This document shows positions 35,640-48,990 of a stretch of DNA of 64,000 bases, in pieces. Location: contig NW_026262690.1 in the NCBI RefSeq assembly GCF_021869535.1, positions 10,403,501 through 10,467,500 of the forward strand, written 5' to 3'. The DNA comes from Mytilus californianus (taxonomy: Eukaryota > Mollusca > Bivalvia > Mytilida > Mytilidae). Numbering within the stretch: the stretch's first letter is position 1; every line of letters begins with the position of its first letter. The translations under genes were made by a program, and so were the position numbers. A model generated the notes under the pieces. The model was not told the DNA's origin. It ran no database searches and worked only from the letters and a program-made list of their open reading frames with translations.

Positions 35640-35805
35640 GAATTGTTTCATATTTTTCATGTCGGGGCCTTTTATAGCCAAATATATGGCAAGGGTTTTT
35701 TTCATTGTTGAAGGCCGTACGGTTCTCTATAATTGCTTGCATCCACTTGAACTTTGGTGGATAGTTGTATCATGGGTAATCAAACCACATCTCCTTATTT
35801 TTATA
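35640..35805 (-). repeat. 'gtacggccttcaac' family fragment, reverse
   Basis: The forward strand reads 'ttgttgaaggccgtacggtt' and 'accacatctcctta', the reverse complement of the family start; it abuts the previous repeat. Confidence 0.65.
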
Positions 35806-35960
35806 CAAAGTAAGTTTCAAGTCACCATCACAAATTGCGTTATCTCTAAGCTTTACCGTGTCTCAACTCACTAGCAACATCTTTTCGCAGTTTAATATAT
35901 TTAAATAATAAGTAGATACTAAATGTACAATTTGTGTCCTATTCCTGTTTGTTAAATTTT

Positions 35961-37555
35961 GACTGATTGTGATTTGCATGGCGTGTGATGCATGCATAGC
36001 AAAAGACGCGTATGCTGGTGACGCATCCGAACTCTATTATCTTTGAAGTTCATGGGATTTCCATAGTTTTTGTAAACAAATGAATATCAAAGTGTAAAGC
36101 GATCTTTTTTTTTCGTATGCTTGCATATATTGAATAAAAAGCTACATTCAAGCAAGACAAGGGATTATAAACAAAAATAGATTCAGGTTAAAGGTAACTG
36201 TCTTTACTACCACTCTAAACCTTTACGAGGATTCAAACTTTATTCATTAATTTCAAAAACAAATTTACAGAACAAGCTTTTTACCATAAGCAGTTCAATA
36301 TCAATGCTAACCATAGTTCAGATATCAAATCAATTTATACAGACCAGACTGTAGGGCAGAACAATCACGACAATTGGAAATCTTCGACAAACTACAATCA
36401 TTTAAATTTCGCAAGCATATATTGTCGATCAGATATGAATTTTTTCTTGACTTTTGTTGAGGAATATATAGAGTTGCAAGCAGGACAAACTATTCCTTTC
36501 TGAACAGGTTTTATTTGTCGTTGTCCTAGAAGCGCCCCGATGTTACAGTTGTTTTATATTCCCATAATTATATATTGATATGCCTAAAGTGTATTCTGCA
36601 ATTCAGAAATGTTTTGAAATGCCATGATGCTGGACAAAAGCACGCTACATGTTGTACAGAAATGAAAAGTAAAATTCGGCAATTTTTTTTGCATGTTTTG
36701 TACTTTATAATAGCTAAAGGGTTAGAGAAAGTTTCTTTATGTCATGGCCTTCATTTTCTTTTCAATATTTAAAATGGCGAGTTATGACTTACTTTCTATC
36801 CTTTTTGACTTCTATCAATGAGAATACGTAATAATAATTCAAACAGTGTCATAGTTTAATACTGTCCTATATTAAGCAAAAAACATCACTTTTGTGTTTT
36901 TACACCATTGACAGATACCCAGATAATCCTTTGAATAATTAAAGACAAAAAATAGCATGATCATCAATCATTTATAAGGCAAATCAGTATTCTAACTTAC
37001 AAACCATATTATAAGATCAGTGTCAATTGAAACGTATGCTGACTTGCAAAATACAGGTATATTCTATTCTAGCTTTTCCTATTAAAAACAAACCAGCTGT
37101 TTTTTATTTTTTATTTATTAAGAAATTGGCTCACAGATCTATAGGTATATTAAAAATGTTTTTGACAAATCAATATTATTGGTCTTCATTCACCACAATA
37201 ATTATTTAGAAATTTCGAATCCGCTTAAATTAAAAAGGACGAAATTTTAATTAAAAAACTGCGATAGTTTACATCCCATTTTACGACCAGTAGTTTTCGT
37301 GTCTATAGCAGTTATTGTTGTTATTCAGGTTTCAGAGAGGACATATGATGTGAAATTTCCTGATTAGGGTTCATATATCATAAACCAAAATGTCACATTA
37401 GATACCTTGTTTGAAACCTAGATTACACCACAATTACAGAAAACTACCACTGCCTTAATAAATTTTCTAGTACATGTAGTGCTTGGTATTTTTTGTACAT
37501 CTATTTGCCAATGATTGATGAGTTTATTACTATTTCCTATAACTTTTTTGTTGGC
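35961..37555. other. Unassigned DNA
   Basis: No supported gene or repeat. Frames at 36575 and 37027 (+) have no recognisable domain. Confidence 0.4.
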
Positions 37556-37559
37556 GTCT

Positions 37560-37920
37560 TTGTTAGATTAAAGTGTTTGTTTGTTTGAATTTTGTAGTCA
37601 GTTTTGTTCTATGTCTGTGATGTATGTTTACCTAATTTTGGCTGCTGGATGCCAATTATGGTCACATTAACCTATTATGCTTACCCAATTTTGTCAATAT
37701 AACGGAACTATAAATAACTGTCATACAACTAACTGGGAGGTTTAGCTAGCTATAAAACCAGGTGTACCAAGTCAGGAATATGGCAGTTGTTTTTCACTTG
37801 TTCCGTTGTTTGATAGCGTTTAACTTTGTCAGTTTTATAGACTTCCCCTTTTTGAATTCGCTTTAAAATTCGGTATTTCTGTTTTACTTGTTAATGCTGT
37901 ATAAATATTCAATTCATGTT
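37560..37920 (+). repeat. Dispersed mussel-type repeat
   Basis: 'gtcatacaactaactgggag', 'tttagctagctataaaacca', 'ccaagtcaggaatatggcag' and 'gacttcccctttttgaattc' match a widespread mussel family that I recall. Non-coding. Confidence 0.55.
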
Positions 37921-38987
37921 TCTGTAAATTGCTTGTACTTCTCTTAAGTGCATTTGTTTTGTTTTGGCCTATATATTTTTTTTTACTTTAGAAATAAGTT
38001 TACAATACAGTATTTACCACTTATTATTGGAATGTTGGTTTGTAAAAATTATTTTATGCATTTGGACCAATAGAATTATTTATAATTTTAGTCTTTTATT
38101 ATATTTCTTTTGCATACAGAAAACATTTTGAATTAACAGTAAACATAAATGACTCGTAAAGGCAACACCTTTCAATCATTCATTTAGCCAAAAATTAAAT
38201 ATAAATTGTGAACATAACGTGATTTTAAATACAAAAGTCCTATTGAAGACAAATTATCATTAGTTAACCCTGTGAGCATCTGGCAGTCATTTACTGTTAC
38301 GTAATTGCGTCACATTAGAGATTTCCAAAAAAGGACAAATGTACGTAACTCGGCGTACGTTACTAATGGGACCGGTGATTGCCAACCAATGAACTTTGTG
38401 AAATACGTCGTTGAAATTTTAACTAAGTATCTAAAAATTATTTAAATCATATATCGGAGTTTTCGTCAATATTAAATATTTTTTTTGGATGTTGTAAAAT
38501 GATAGAAATCATGTAATATTATTTATCACTTGATTCTACAGATTCCCGCCCATATTTTCACTATCAATAGATCACGTAAATACATGTACATCTATCATAC
38601 AACTGATTTAAGCAGCGACATATAATATATTAAATGTCTCTGAATTGAGTTATATTTGGTTTTGACCACGACAATAGCATGAATAGTTTGTTAACAAACT
38701 TTGCAGATGAACGTTCCATTTTTCTACATTTTACAGGCTTATTGTTTTGCATCACATTTTTATAAAGCATCATTTCACACTCTTCTTCTGCAAATTATAA
38801 AGAATAAGAAAATCAAGCTTAATGATTATCGCTTCCTTCCATTAATTTATTTACCAAGAGTGAGACTTATATATTTACGAGGAAAAACGTACGAATATAA
38901 GTATGTGTATATTTACAGAAACGTAATGGATTCTTAAATAAAAGAGGATGTGTTGAGATAAACCATTACATAAAATCCGTATTTTTT

Positions 38988-39260
38988 TAGCTCACCTGGC
39001 CCGAAGGGCCAAGTTAGCTTTTCTCATCACTTGGCGTCATTCGTCCGTCGTCGTTGTCGTCCGTCGTCGTCGTCATCCGTTGTCGTCGTCGTTAACTTTT
39101 TACATTTTGAACTTCTAGAGAACCTCTGAATGGAATGAAACCAAACATGGCATGAATGTTCCTTATGAGGTGCTGACCAAGTGTTGTTACTTTGTAGCCG
39201 ATCCATCATCCAAGATGGCCGCCAGCGGGGGACTTCATTTAACATAGGACCCTATGGACA
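38988..39260. repeat. Bivalve 'agctcacctggcccgaaggg' repeat (copy in duplication unit 1)
   Basis: Starts with a hairpin, AGCT..GGCCC gaa GGGCC..AGCT, followed by an imperfect CGT/CGTC triplet run (39030-39095) and 'ttgaacttctagagaacc'. The widespread family is known to me from molluscs. The twin copy is at 42318-42590. Confidence 0.6.
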
Positions 39261-40169
39261 ATACATACAAATGTCTTCTTTTAGAGAACCACTGAATGGA
39301 ATAAAACCAAACATGGCATGCATGTTCCTTATGAGGTGAAATCAAAGTGTTTCCAAATATCCAAATATGAAATAGTCTCAGTGGCCCCTAAGCATGCGTC
39401 CCTGGGCTACATTTTACTGGTTTTACTTGAGGTGTTTATTTATAAAATGTGTTTAAATAAAATAAAATATAAGTATCGACTGGTAGAACCATAGTTTTTC
39501 ATTATATATGTAGTTTGAATTATAGCATAAACAATTTGCAAGCAAAATATACATAATACATTGTTAGTGGATAGATATCGAATATTGATGATACACATAC
39601 ATGTATATTTAAAACATATGAAACAGTATATGTCCATGAGACATGCTATTCAATGGGAATGTATTTCTACGCAGTCTCTGTTGTAATAACTTTTTTTTCG
39701 TCACCTGTGAAATTTTAGAACTGTACCAGTTCATATCGCACATTACTATTCTTATAGAAGCATATCTATGAAGTCTCTATTGTAAATACCTAACCTAGGT
39801 CATTTTAAAATTTTTTGAATTATACAAGCGTTGTTCGGTTTTTAATTGTATAACTGTAAAGATTGTTTTAGTATAGAATAGATTGATATGATTCATTGTA
39901 CATCATCATAATCATACTAATGAAGGACATCTGCTGAATATTTATAGATGCTTATATTTAATGTTTCCTTTTTTGAATATTGGTGTTGTTTGGTACACTT
40001 TTTGGAGTATACATAATTTATTTATTGTGTACTAGTATCGTTACTCGTAACGATACAGCGAGTAACGATCCAGCGCCCTCGTAAGAAAGATCGTTGACTA
40101 ATATCTAGACGTTTTATATATATAGCTAACGCAAATTTGATGATCTAACATTGTTGGGCTAAATTTGAG

Positions 40170-40440
40170 ACGTATAATAAAAAAAGCAGACGTGTCCACA
40201 GGACAGATTAGCATCAGACCTGTTCACTGGTCTGGTCAGGTTAAGCTCTCCTGTCCACAGGTCTTATCTGGTCTGCAGCAGTCATAAAAAGCAGACCTAG
40301 GCCTGATCTGATAAGGATAAAGTTAACTTGTAGGTCAGCTAAAATTTTCTTAAGTTATATTGAAGAGCAGTCCTTGAAAGCAGTCTACTACTCTAAGTTA
40401 CCTTTTGTACAGGTTAGGACTACACCTATCTGTTTTTACT
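40170..40440. repeat. Dispersed repeat, 'gttaggactacacctatctg' family
   Basis: Contains 'cagacctgttcactggtctg', 'gttaacttgtaggtcagc' and the terminal block 'acaggttaggactacacc'. A divergent copy in reverse orientation is at 48715-48990; the twin copy in the second duplication unit is at 43500-43770. Confidence 0.6.
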
Positions 40441-41670
40441 AGGGATGTCAACTCGGTGTAGATTTACTAATCGAGTACTCGTTGGATTTTCCGCGCGATA
40501 CTCGAGTCCTCGCTCGGAAAAACATCTACAAAATGGAAACACAAAGATGAAAGAAGCAACTACTTACCACAATATTGTAATAATAATATAAATGTTATTA
40601 CATTCAAACAAGTATGTTCAACCCGAAATTGTGTTGAGCTTAATAAACTTTGTAGATTTATTAAATCTATTTCTGTGAAAGTCTATCCTCCTGGTTAAAA
40701 ATAACTACTAGTATATGTTTTTTATCTTTTGTCCAAATATATTTTAATATTATATAACAGTCATTTGTATTTCACATGTGCTATATTATTAATATTTGTA
40801 TCAATGTAATATATTACCTTCATTGTGAAAATATATGTTTCAAATCATGTCTGGACATAAACATTATATATATTATAGTTAATATCATAAATGTCATCAG
40901 ATTAATTTTAACCGAATGTATGAAATCTTCGCCATTATTCTCCAAAAAAAAAAGATTCTCACCTTTTTCTACACTGCAGTTTGTCTGTTGGTCCTTTTTC
41001 GTTTTGTTTGCCATTGCGTTGTAAGTTTGTCATTGACTTATGAGTTTGATAATCCATTTGGTATCTTCTGCCTTTCTTTTGCTTTGTGTTTGTCTGACAG
41101 TTGCAAAGAAGAGGCGATACTCATAAAAGGTCTTGACTTTGACTTCAATTTCAAGATGATTGATAATGGATCTCAAATCAAAAGACTATCAGACTATTAT
41201 GTTTTGATCAGTATAAAACGCGATTCAAATATATAATGGGAAACACTCATATTAAATAAAACCAAAGCACAACGACTTTATACAATTTGACAAACACTTT
41301 TGATTCGATAATTGTTACTGTTAATGTGAAGTAGCGATTACAAGCAATATTCGAAATTAAAAATTTCTTTGATTTTGAATTTGACCGTTATTTCCTCCTA
41401 ATGGATAAATGATCTGATATATCAATAGACTGTTAACCTCTTTGACTTACGGTTGATTAGTTACATCGATATATTACTTATATCAAACGCAAACAGCTAA
41501 AATACGCTAGAAGATGTCAGCGGATAACTTCTGTTGAAAAAAGAACATAACGGCTAGAGGATGTAACGAACAATTTATAAAGAAAGAGTCGATATCTTTT
41601 ACTGTTTCAACGGAGTATAGTTAATAAGAAAATCAGAGTAAATGAAGATAAATCCCATAGTTAAAAGTAT

Positions 41671-44600
41671 GTACGTAACTCGGCGTACGTTACTAATGGG
41701 ACCGGTGATTGCCAACCAATGAACTTTGTGAAATACGTCGTTGAAATTTTAACTAAGTATCTAAAAATTATTTAAATCATATATCGGAGTTTTCGTCAAT
41801 ATTAAATATTTTTTTTGGATGTTGTAAAATGATAGAAATCATGTAATATTATTTATCACTTGATTCTACAGATTCCCGCCCATATTTTCACTATCAATAG
41901 ATCACGTAAATACATGTACATCTATCATACAACTGATTTAAGCAGCGACATATAATATATTAAATGTCTCTGAATTGAGTTATATTTGGTTTTGACCACG
42001 ACAATAGCATGAATAGTTTGTTAACAAACTTTGCAGATGAACGTTCCATTTTTCTACATTTTACAGGCTTATTGTTTTGCATCACATTTTTATAAAGCAT
42101 CATTTCACACTCTTCTTCTGCAAATTATAAAGAATAAGAAAATCAAGCTTAATGATTATCGCTTCCTTCCATTAATTTATTTACCAAGAGTGAGACTTAT
42201 ATATTTACGAGGAAAAACGTACGAATATAAGTATGTGTATATTTACAGAAACGTAATGGATTCTTAAATAAAAGAGAATGTGTTGAGATAAACCATTACA
42301 TAAAATCCGTATTTTTTTAGCTCACCTGGCCCGAAGGGCCAAGTTAGCTTTTCTCATCACTTGGCGTCCGTCGTCCGTCGTCGTTGTCGTCCGTCGTCGT
42401 CGTCATCCGTTGTCGTCGTCGTTAACTTTTTACATTTTGAACTTCTAGAGAACCTCTGAATGGAATGAAACCAAACATGGCATGAATGTTTCTTATGAGG
42501 TGCTGACCAAGTGTTGTTACTTTGTAGCCGATCCATCATCCAAGATGGCCGCCAGCGGGGGACTTCATTTAACATAGGACCCTATGGACAATACATACAA
42601 ATGTCTTCTTTTAGAGAACCACTGAATGGAATAAAACCAAACATGGCATGCATGTTCCTTATGAGGTGAAATCAAAGTGTTTCCAAATATCCAAATATGA
42701 AATAGTCTCAGTGGCCCCTAAGCATGCGTCCCTGGGCTACATTTTACTGGTTTTACTTGAGGTGTTTATTTATAAAATGTGTTTAAATAAAATAAAATAT
42801 AAGTATCGACTGGTAGAACCATAGTTTTTCATTATATATGTAGTTTGAATTATAGCATAAACAATTTGCAAGCAAAATATACATAATACATTGTTAGTGG
42901 ATAGATATCGAATATTGATGATACACATACATGTATATTTAAAACATATGAAACAGTATATGTCCATGAGACATGCTATTCAATGGGAATGTATTTCTAC
43001 GCAGTCTCTGCTGTAATAACTTTTTTTTCGTCACCTGTGAAATTTTAGAACTGTACCAGTTCATATCGCACATTACTATTCTTATAGAAGCATATCTATG
43101 AAGTCTCTATTGTAAATACCTAACCTAGGTCATTTTAAATTTTTTTGAATTATACAAGCGTTGTTCGGTTTTTAATTGTATAACTGTAAAGATTGTTATA
43201 GTATAGAATAGATTGATATGATTCATTGTACATCATCATAATCATACTAATGAAGGACATCTGCTAAATATTTATAGATGCTTATATTTAATGTTTCCTT
43301 TTTTGAATATTGGTGTTGTTTGGTACACTTTTTGGAGTATACATAACTTATTTATTGTGTACTAGTATCGTTACTCGTAACGATACAGCGAGTAACGATC
43401 CAGCGCCCTCGTAAGAAAGATCGTTGACTTATATCTAGACGTTTTATATATATAGCTAACGCAAATTTGATGATCTAACATTGTTGGGCTAAATTTGAGA
43501 CGTATAATAAAAAAAGCAGACGTGTCCACAGGACAGATTAGCATCAGACCTGTTCACTGGTCTGGTCAGGTTAAGCTCTCCTGTCCACAGGTCTTATCTG
43601 GTCTGCAGCAGTCATAAAAAGCAGACCTAGGCCTGGTCTGATAAGGATAAAGTTAACTTGTAGGTCAGCTAAAATTGTCTTAAGTTATATTGAAGAGCAG
43701 TCCTTGAAAGCAGTCTACTGCTCTAAGTTACCTTTTGTACAGGTTAGGACTACACCTATCTGTTTTTACTAGGGATGTCAACTCGGTGTAGATTTACTAA
43801 TCGAGTACTCGTTGGATTTTCCGCGCGATACTCGAGTCCTCGCTCGGAAAAACATCTACAAAATGGAAACACAAAGATTAAAGAAGCAAATACTTACCAC
43901 AATATTGTAATAATAATATAAATGTTATTACATTCAAACAAGTATGTTCAACCCGAAATTGTGTTGAGCTTAATAAACTTTGTAGATTTATTAAATCTAT
44001 TTCTGTGAAAGTCTATCCTCCTGGTTAAAAATAACTACTAGTATATGTTTTTTATCTTTTGTCCAAATATATTTTAATATTATATAACAGTCATTTGTAT
44101 TTCACATGTGCTATATTATTAATATTTGTATCAATGTAATATATTACCTTCATTGTGAAAATATATGTTTCAAATCATGTCTGGACATAAACATTATATA
44201 TATTATAGTTAATATCATAAATGTCATCAGATTAATTTTAACCGAATGTATGAAATCTTCGCCATTATTCTCCAAAAAAAAAAGATTCTCACCTTTTTCT
44301 ACACTGCAGTTTGTCTGTTGGTCCTTTTTCGTTTTGTTTGCCATTGCGTTGTAAGTTTGTCATTGACTTATGAGTTTGATAATCCATTTGGTATCTTCTG
44401 CCTTTCTTTTGCTTTGTGTTTGTCTGACAGTTGCAAAGAAGAGGCGATACTCATAAAAGGTCTTGACTTTGACTTCAATTTCAAGATGATTGATAATGGA
44501 TCTCAAATCAAAAGACTATCAGACTATTATGTTTTGATCAGTATAAAACGCGATTCAAATATATAATGGGAAACACTCATATTAAATAAAACCAAAGCAC

Positions 44601-45000
44601 AACGACTTTATACAATTTGACAAACACTTTTGATTCGATAATTGTTACTGTTAATGTGAAGTAGCGATTACAAGCAATATTCGAAATTAAAAATTTCTTT
44701 GATTTTGAATTTGACCGTTATTTCCTCCTAATGGATAAATGATCTGATATATCAATAGACTGTTAACCTCTTTGACTTACGGTTGATTAGTTACATCGAT
44801 ATATTACTTATATCAAACGCAAACAGCTAAAATACGCTAGAAGATGTCAGCGGATAACTTCTGTTAAAAAAAGAACATAACGGCTAGAGGATGTAACGAA
44901 CAATTTATAAAGAAAGAGTCGATATCTTTTACTGTTTCAACGGAGTATAGTTAATAAGAAAATCAGAGTAAATGAAGATAAATCCCATAGTTAAAAGTAT
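41671..45000 (+). repeat. 3330-bp tandem duplication, second copy
   Basis: Head-to-tail with 38341-41670. All internal landmarks are shifted by exactly 3330. Sample differences: 38951 g/a, 39682 t/c, 39869 t/a, 40288 a/g, 40549 g/t, 41535 g/a in the first versus second copy. The preceding bases of each copy share 'at', a 2-bp microhomology at the junction. Non-coding as far as can be seen. Confidence 0.95.
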
Positions 45001-45424
45001 CCATATACACTGGGTCAGCTACCATAGTTTGACCATTCTTCAATATCCTATGCAAAAAGTTCTATGGATGAAATACGATACATTCTAAGGATGGCATTAT
45101 TTATGATAGTAAAATTGTTTTCCTATATTTACGTACGATTCAAATTTGTGGCCAGCCTCAAATCTGTGTTCAGCCCTTATATATGTGTCCCATGATGTCT
45201 TGACCCTCAAATCTGTTGGCCTTTTTCAAACCTCAAATATGCGACCTTTTCCCCAAATATGTGTCCTGTTACGTCATGGCACTTGAATCTGCGAACAATG
45301 TTTATTCAAATCAATGTCCTTCTTTTCATGAAGTAGACAGTCATGTGAAATGAAACGGACATTCAAATATAAAACATGAGTTAAACATGTTTTTAATCGG
45401 TCAACCCTCCTCTTTACCTGGATT

Positions 45425-45720
45425 AACAGCTATAAAATCAGTTTGAATGATTGATTGATTGATGTATAACGCCACTTTCAGCACTATTGACTATGTCGTG
45501 GCAGTCAGTTTTAATTAGTGGAGGAAGCCGGAGTATCCGGAGATAACTATCGACATTCGGCAGAAAAAACTGACGATCCTTGTCAATTAAGATTGGAGTC
45601 GAGCGCACCTGCCACGTGCTTCAGTGTTGACAGGCTAGTGATACAGTAGTTGAACTACTAAAACCACTCGTCAAGCGAGTCCCCAATAAATCAGTTTGAA
45701 AGGGCTTGACTAATCAGATC
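45425..45720 (+). repeat. Dispersed bivalve repeat with 'ggaggaagccggagt' core
   Basis: Starts at 'tgattgattgattgatgtat' and contains 'aacgccactttcagcacta', 'gaggaagccggagtatccgg', 'gattggagtcgagcgcacc' and 'gttgacaggctagtgatac', ending at 'ccactcgtcaagcgagtccc'. I recall this family from bivalves. It may act as an intronic passenger of the downstream gene. Confidence 0.6.
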
Positions 45721-46587
45721 AACACAAAGTACAAAATTAACTAATAAAAGGATAAAAAGACAATATATAAAGTACTGATCAAAGATTATTCAAATCTGTG
45801 TTACCGTTTTACTTTCAAGGCTTCATTACTTATTTGACGCGTTTATGACTAATGTGTCTATATTAAAAGATACAAACAAATGTTTTTATATGTTGACTGT
45901 TTTCACTAGTTAACATGATTAATCTATTTCTTTGATTTTAAATCGATTTAAAAACAAATGACTTGATAAGAATTGCAAATTACTACTGGTAACTAAAATG
46001 ATAAAGTATTGCTAGAAGATTCATTTTACATAGTTCAACATGCATACACTTTTCAAAAGCATAACTGCAGTCTAGTATCGATTCAATTTGAAAAAAAAGT
46101 CGAACTGATTTCTATGATAACACAAATCTTTCCTCGATGACGTTACGCTTATTCCGACGTCAACACATAGAACAGAGCACGACTTGTTAGAAACACTCCG
46201 ATTTTAGAAGAGAAAGGACACAGATTTGCGACGTCTATGACATAATCATGATAATACAGAATAATACACAGATTCGAAGAAAGGATATCGATTTGAGGCT
46301 TACATAATTTTATATATATAAATATATATTTAGTTATTGATGATATGGATACAATTTACTGATATTTGGATTGGAATTGGAAAGAATCTTTTCTGTTTTT
46401 AATTTTTTGAATTATGATTTCAAAATGGTATTTCGAGGAAAAGTGAATCGGTCTATTCGCACTGTCGCCTTTAAAATTAGTTAAGAAAGATAAATTTTAC
46501 ATGCTGTACTTAAAACAATTAATCAGCTATTCGACACGTGATGCAAAGAATATTTAGATTGCTATAATCTACTACATTTTTTTTCAG

Positions 46588-47495
46588 ATTTCCAAAACTA
46601 TTTGTCAGAAAATTTTATGGATCGTGGAAATATCAATAATAATGACAACGGAGGCGAACTGACATTAATAACAGCTTATTTTAACATCGGGTCATTTAAA
46701 AAAGGTCCACAACTTATATATTCACAAAGCTCATATTATGATTGGATGAAAAGTTTTCAGTCTGTGAACAATAGTGTAATCCTTTATACGGACGCAATTA
46801 GTTTATCGGTGCAATTCAAACTATATCGAGCACATTTCCCAAAACACATGACTAAAGTATTCATAGTGAATCAAAGAAGCCTCTGGGCTTTTCAATTGAA
46901 ATCAAGAATCGAAGAAATTTATAGCCAACCAGGGTACCCGATATATTATCCAAATGTGGGAGAGCCTGCTTATTCATGTGTAATGCATGCTAAGTATGAA
47001 CTGATGGAACAAGTAATAAAAGAGAAGTTATTTAAGACCAAATATATTGCATGGATCGATATAGGCTATTTTAGAAGGACGAAACCCGGTTGTTTTAAAA
47101 TGGAACCTCCTAAGGATATAAGAGATGATCATATTTTATTTTCACAAGTAGATTTTTTCAAATATCACCTCACTATGACGGAAATTATATATAAAAGTAG
47201 TTTATTCATAGCTGGTGGATTTTTCATTGGAAGACCGGATAATCTTCTGTTGTTCATTGAGGATTATAAGTTAGCCGTTGAAAGTTTGCTTGACATGAAT
47301 GTAATGAACTCAGATCAGCAAGTATTGTTCATATTGTATTCATCAAAACTACCCTTTAATCCTAGAATACCAATTCAAACTTTTTTTAACCCAATAAGTT
47401 TGAAAAAAGGAAGAAAAGATCGATGGCATTTTCTTGGTAAACTCTGTCAGAGGTTTATCAAATGGAAAGGAAGTGGAGACACCTGTATCGCTTAA
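46588..47495 (+). CDS. HtrL/YibB-family protein, last coding exon (partial gene)
   Basis: The only intact host-like coding exon. It follows a clear acceptor (pyrimidine run, ttttttttcag, 46587) with an open frame of about 300 codons ending TAA at 47495. With residues counted from 46602: 'LTLITAYFNIG' (20-30), 'VILYTDA' (59-65), 'KYIAWIDIGYFRR' (147-159), 'AGGFFIGR' (204-211) and 'SDQQVLF' (237-243). The AWIDIGY block and the overall order match the HtrL/YibB family (PF09612 as I recall), a GT-A-like, probably glycosyltransferase family known from bacterial LPS loci and present in molluscs and nematodes. The biochemical role is unproven. The start and any N-terminal membrane anchor must lie in an upstream exon that I could not identify; 46602 is TTG, not a start. 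AATAAA overlaps the stop codon. Confidence 0.85.
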
Positions 47496-48710
47496 TAAAA
47501 TGAAATATATATTTATCTTTCCGTTTATTTAATATGTTTCTGACAGTAAGACATCCCATGCAATTGTCGTTACTTTCATGAACACAATAATAAGTTGCAA
47601 GGCATTATTGCATCCTGTGTGGAGTTCTTAATATCCACCGCTGGCAACTAGTACAAAGAGAACTTTTCATTCTATTACATAGTGTACTTCAAATCAAAAA
47701 TAAGGCAGTGTATCTATTAAAATAACTGTTTAAGATAAAAGAAACAAAAGCAAAAAAGAAAACATTGAATTTGATACGAGACAAATACTGAGCTTAAGAC
47801 AAAGGATAGAAACACACATTATTTTGGGTTTAGGTAGATCCAGTGGCTTGTGCTATCTTGGATATAAAAAGAAACAGAACATAATCAATTTAGATCTAAC
47901 ACAAAACATTAAAAGATTTGAGATAGCAATGTGATTCACTTGTGAGACTTGCCATTACAATGTAAAAACTATGTGAGTTATCTTAATATAAAAACAATTT
48001 TAAAAATACTGATTTTGTTTTCTGATTCATGTATTTGTTGATGTGTCTTATAAGGGAGATACTTTATAGATAAACTTACTTTTATAAAGGAATGTGTACT
48101 AAGTTTACAAATGAAAAAAAAAAAAAAACGAGTCCCAATTTTACTATTTATTTTCTGAAAGCTAAATTATTTTCTAATATTGTATCTTTAAATTATATGG
48201 TTTTCTTGCTATCACACAAAATGTTGAACAACGTGTAGATTGAAAAGTTCCGTGACACTTTCTTTCTATTATACTGTTGGAAAAAAAAGCATGATATTAA
48301 CTTCATTTTGACAAATTACTTTATCGATTTTAATGTAGACCCTAAATCTGCCTTAAATTAATTTTCTTGTTATTCAAACCCCATCCCAAACGATCATATG
48401 AAACTAGTCAACAATGAGCAAAACCAATATGGTGTACATAATTCCCCAACCGATGTGTTCCTAAACAAATATAATCGTCTTGTTGTTTACTGAAAATTAT
48501 GCACATTAATACAATCATACTAAATGAAAATAACACTTTAAAATTTTCGTGCGTCCGACACATGTTTCTAGATTTAACTTTATCGGAACGCTTACACATA
48601 AACAATATCAAAAATGTGTTATTATTTAACACAAGAGACACATTTACTAAAGTTTTATGAGAAACTAATCAATACAAAAATTCGAAGGAGATTTGTCTTT
48701 TTCAGTTATG
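47496..48710. other. Downstream non-coding DNA
   Basis: Probable 3' flank of the HtrL-like gene. An A run lies at 48113-48128. No further exon or repeat was recognised. Confidence 0.4.
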
Positions 48711-48714
48711 GCCA

Positions 48715-48990
48715 GAACAAACTTACAGATGGGTGTAGTCCTAACCTGTACAACAAGTTAACTTGCTAACCAGTCAAAGTTAACACGAGATAGGTTTGAG
48801 GAGTGCTACAACCGGTCCTAGGACCACAATCAAGTTAAATCGAAAAACAGACTTAGTCCTTGGACTGCCGAAACAGTTAACTTTAGAGAGGTCTGCTACT
48901 GAAATTCGGCAATAAGTTAACTTCGATTTTGACAACTCCGATTGACCTGATCTGAAGTTAACTTTTGGCTTGTTTGCTCAACACTAAGTA
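48715..48990 (-). repeat. Divergent copy of the 40170-40440 repeat, reverse orientation
   Basis: Begins 'acagatgggtgtagtcctaa' and 'cctgtacaa', the reverse complement of the end of the repeat in the duplicated unit. It also has several 'agttaactt' motifs in common with it. Confidence 0.55.

Larger units (their letters stand above)
35215..35900 (+). pseudogene. Second reverse-transcriptase relic, split by two dispersed repeats
   Basis: The part 35215-35300 translates to 'ARAC', 'NDFMNRGVLLTQNCL' with stops and matches the relic at 31059. After an interruption, 'SHHHKLRY' at about 35830 matches its 'GHHHKL' block, and the following non-coding bases up to 35960 also match 31200-31320. The interruption (about 35305-35810) holds two dispersed repeats. 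Dead copy. Confidence 0.45.
38341..41670 (+). repeat. 3330-bp tandem duplication, first copy
   Basis: Begins GTACGTAACTCGGCGTACGT and ends 'gttaaaagtat'. It repeats base for base at 41671-45000 with about twenty substitutions seen by eye and no length change. It contains a CACCTGGCCC-type element (38988-39260), an inverted repeat (40037-40047/40059-40069), a dispersed repeat at 40170-40440 and a 'gggatgtcaac' block at 40443. No gene is evident; the frames at 38707 and 40776-41236 are kept only because the copies are near-identical. Confidence 0.95.

Noticed and set aside
38707-38937. 77-residue frame identical in both copies of the duplication
   Set aside because: Identity follows from the recent duplication; no domain. 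A possible donor does not fit the phase of the HtrL-like exon.
40776-41236. Overlapping frames of 82, 64 and 106 residues
   Set aside because: They overlap on both strands; the last one translates a common mussel repeat ('gacttatgagtttgataatc').
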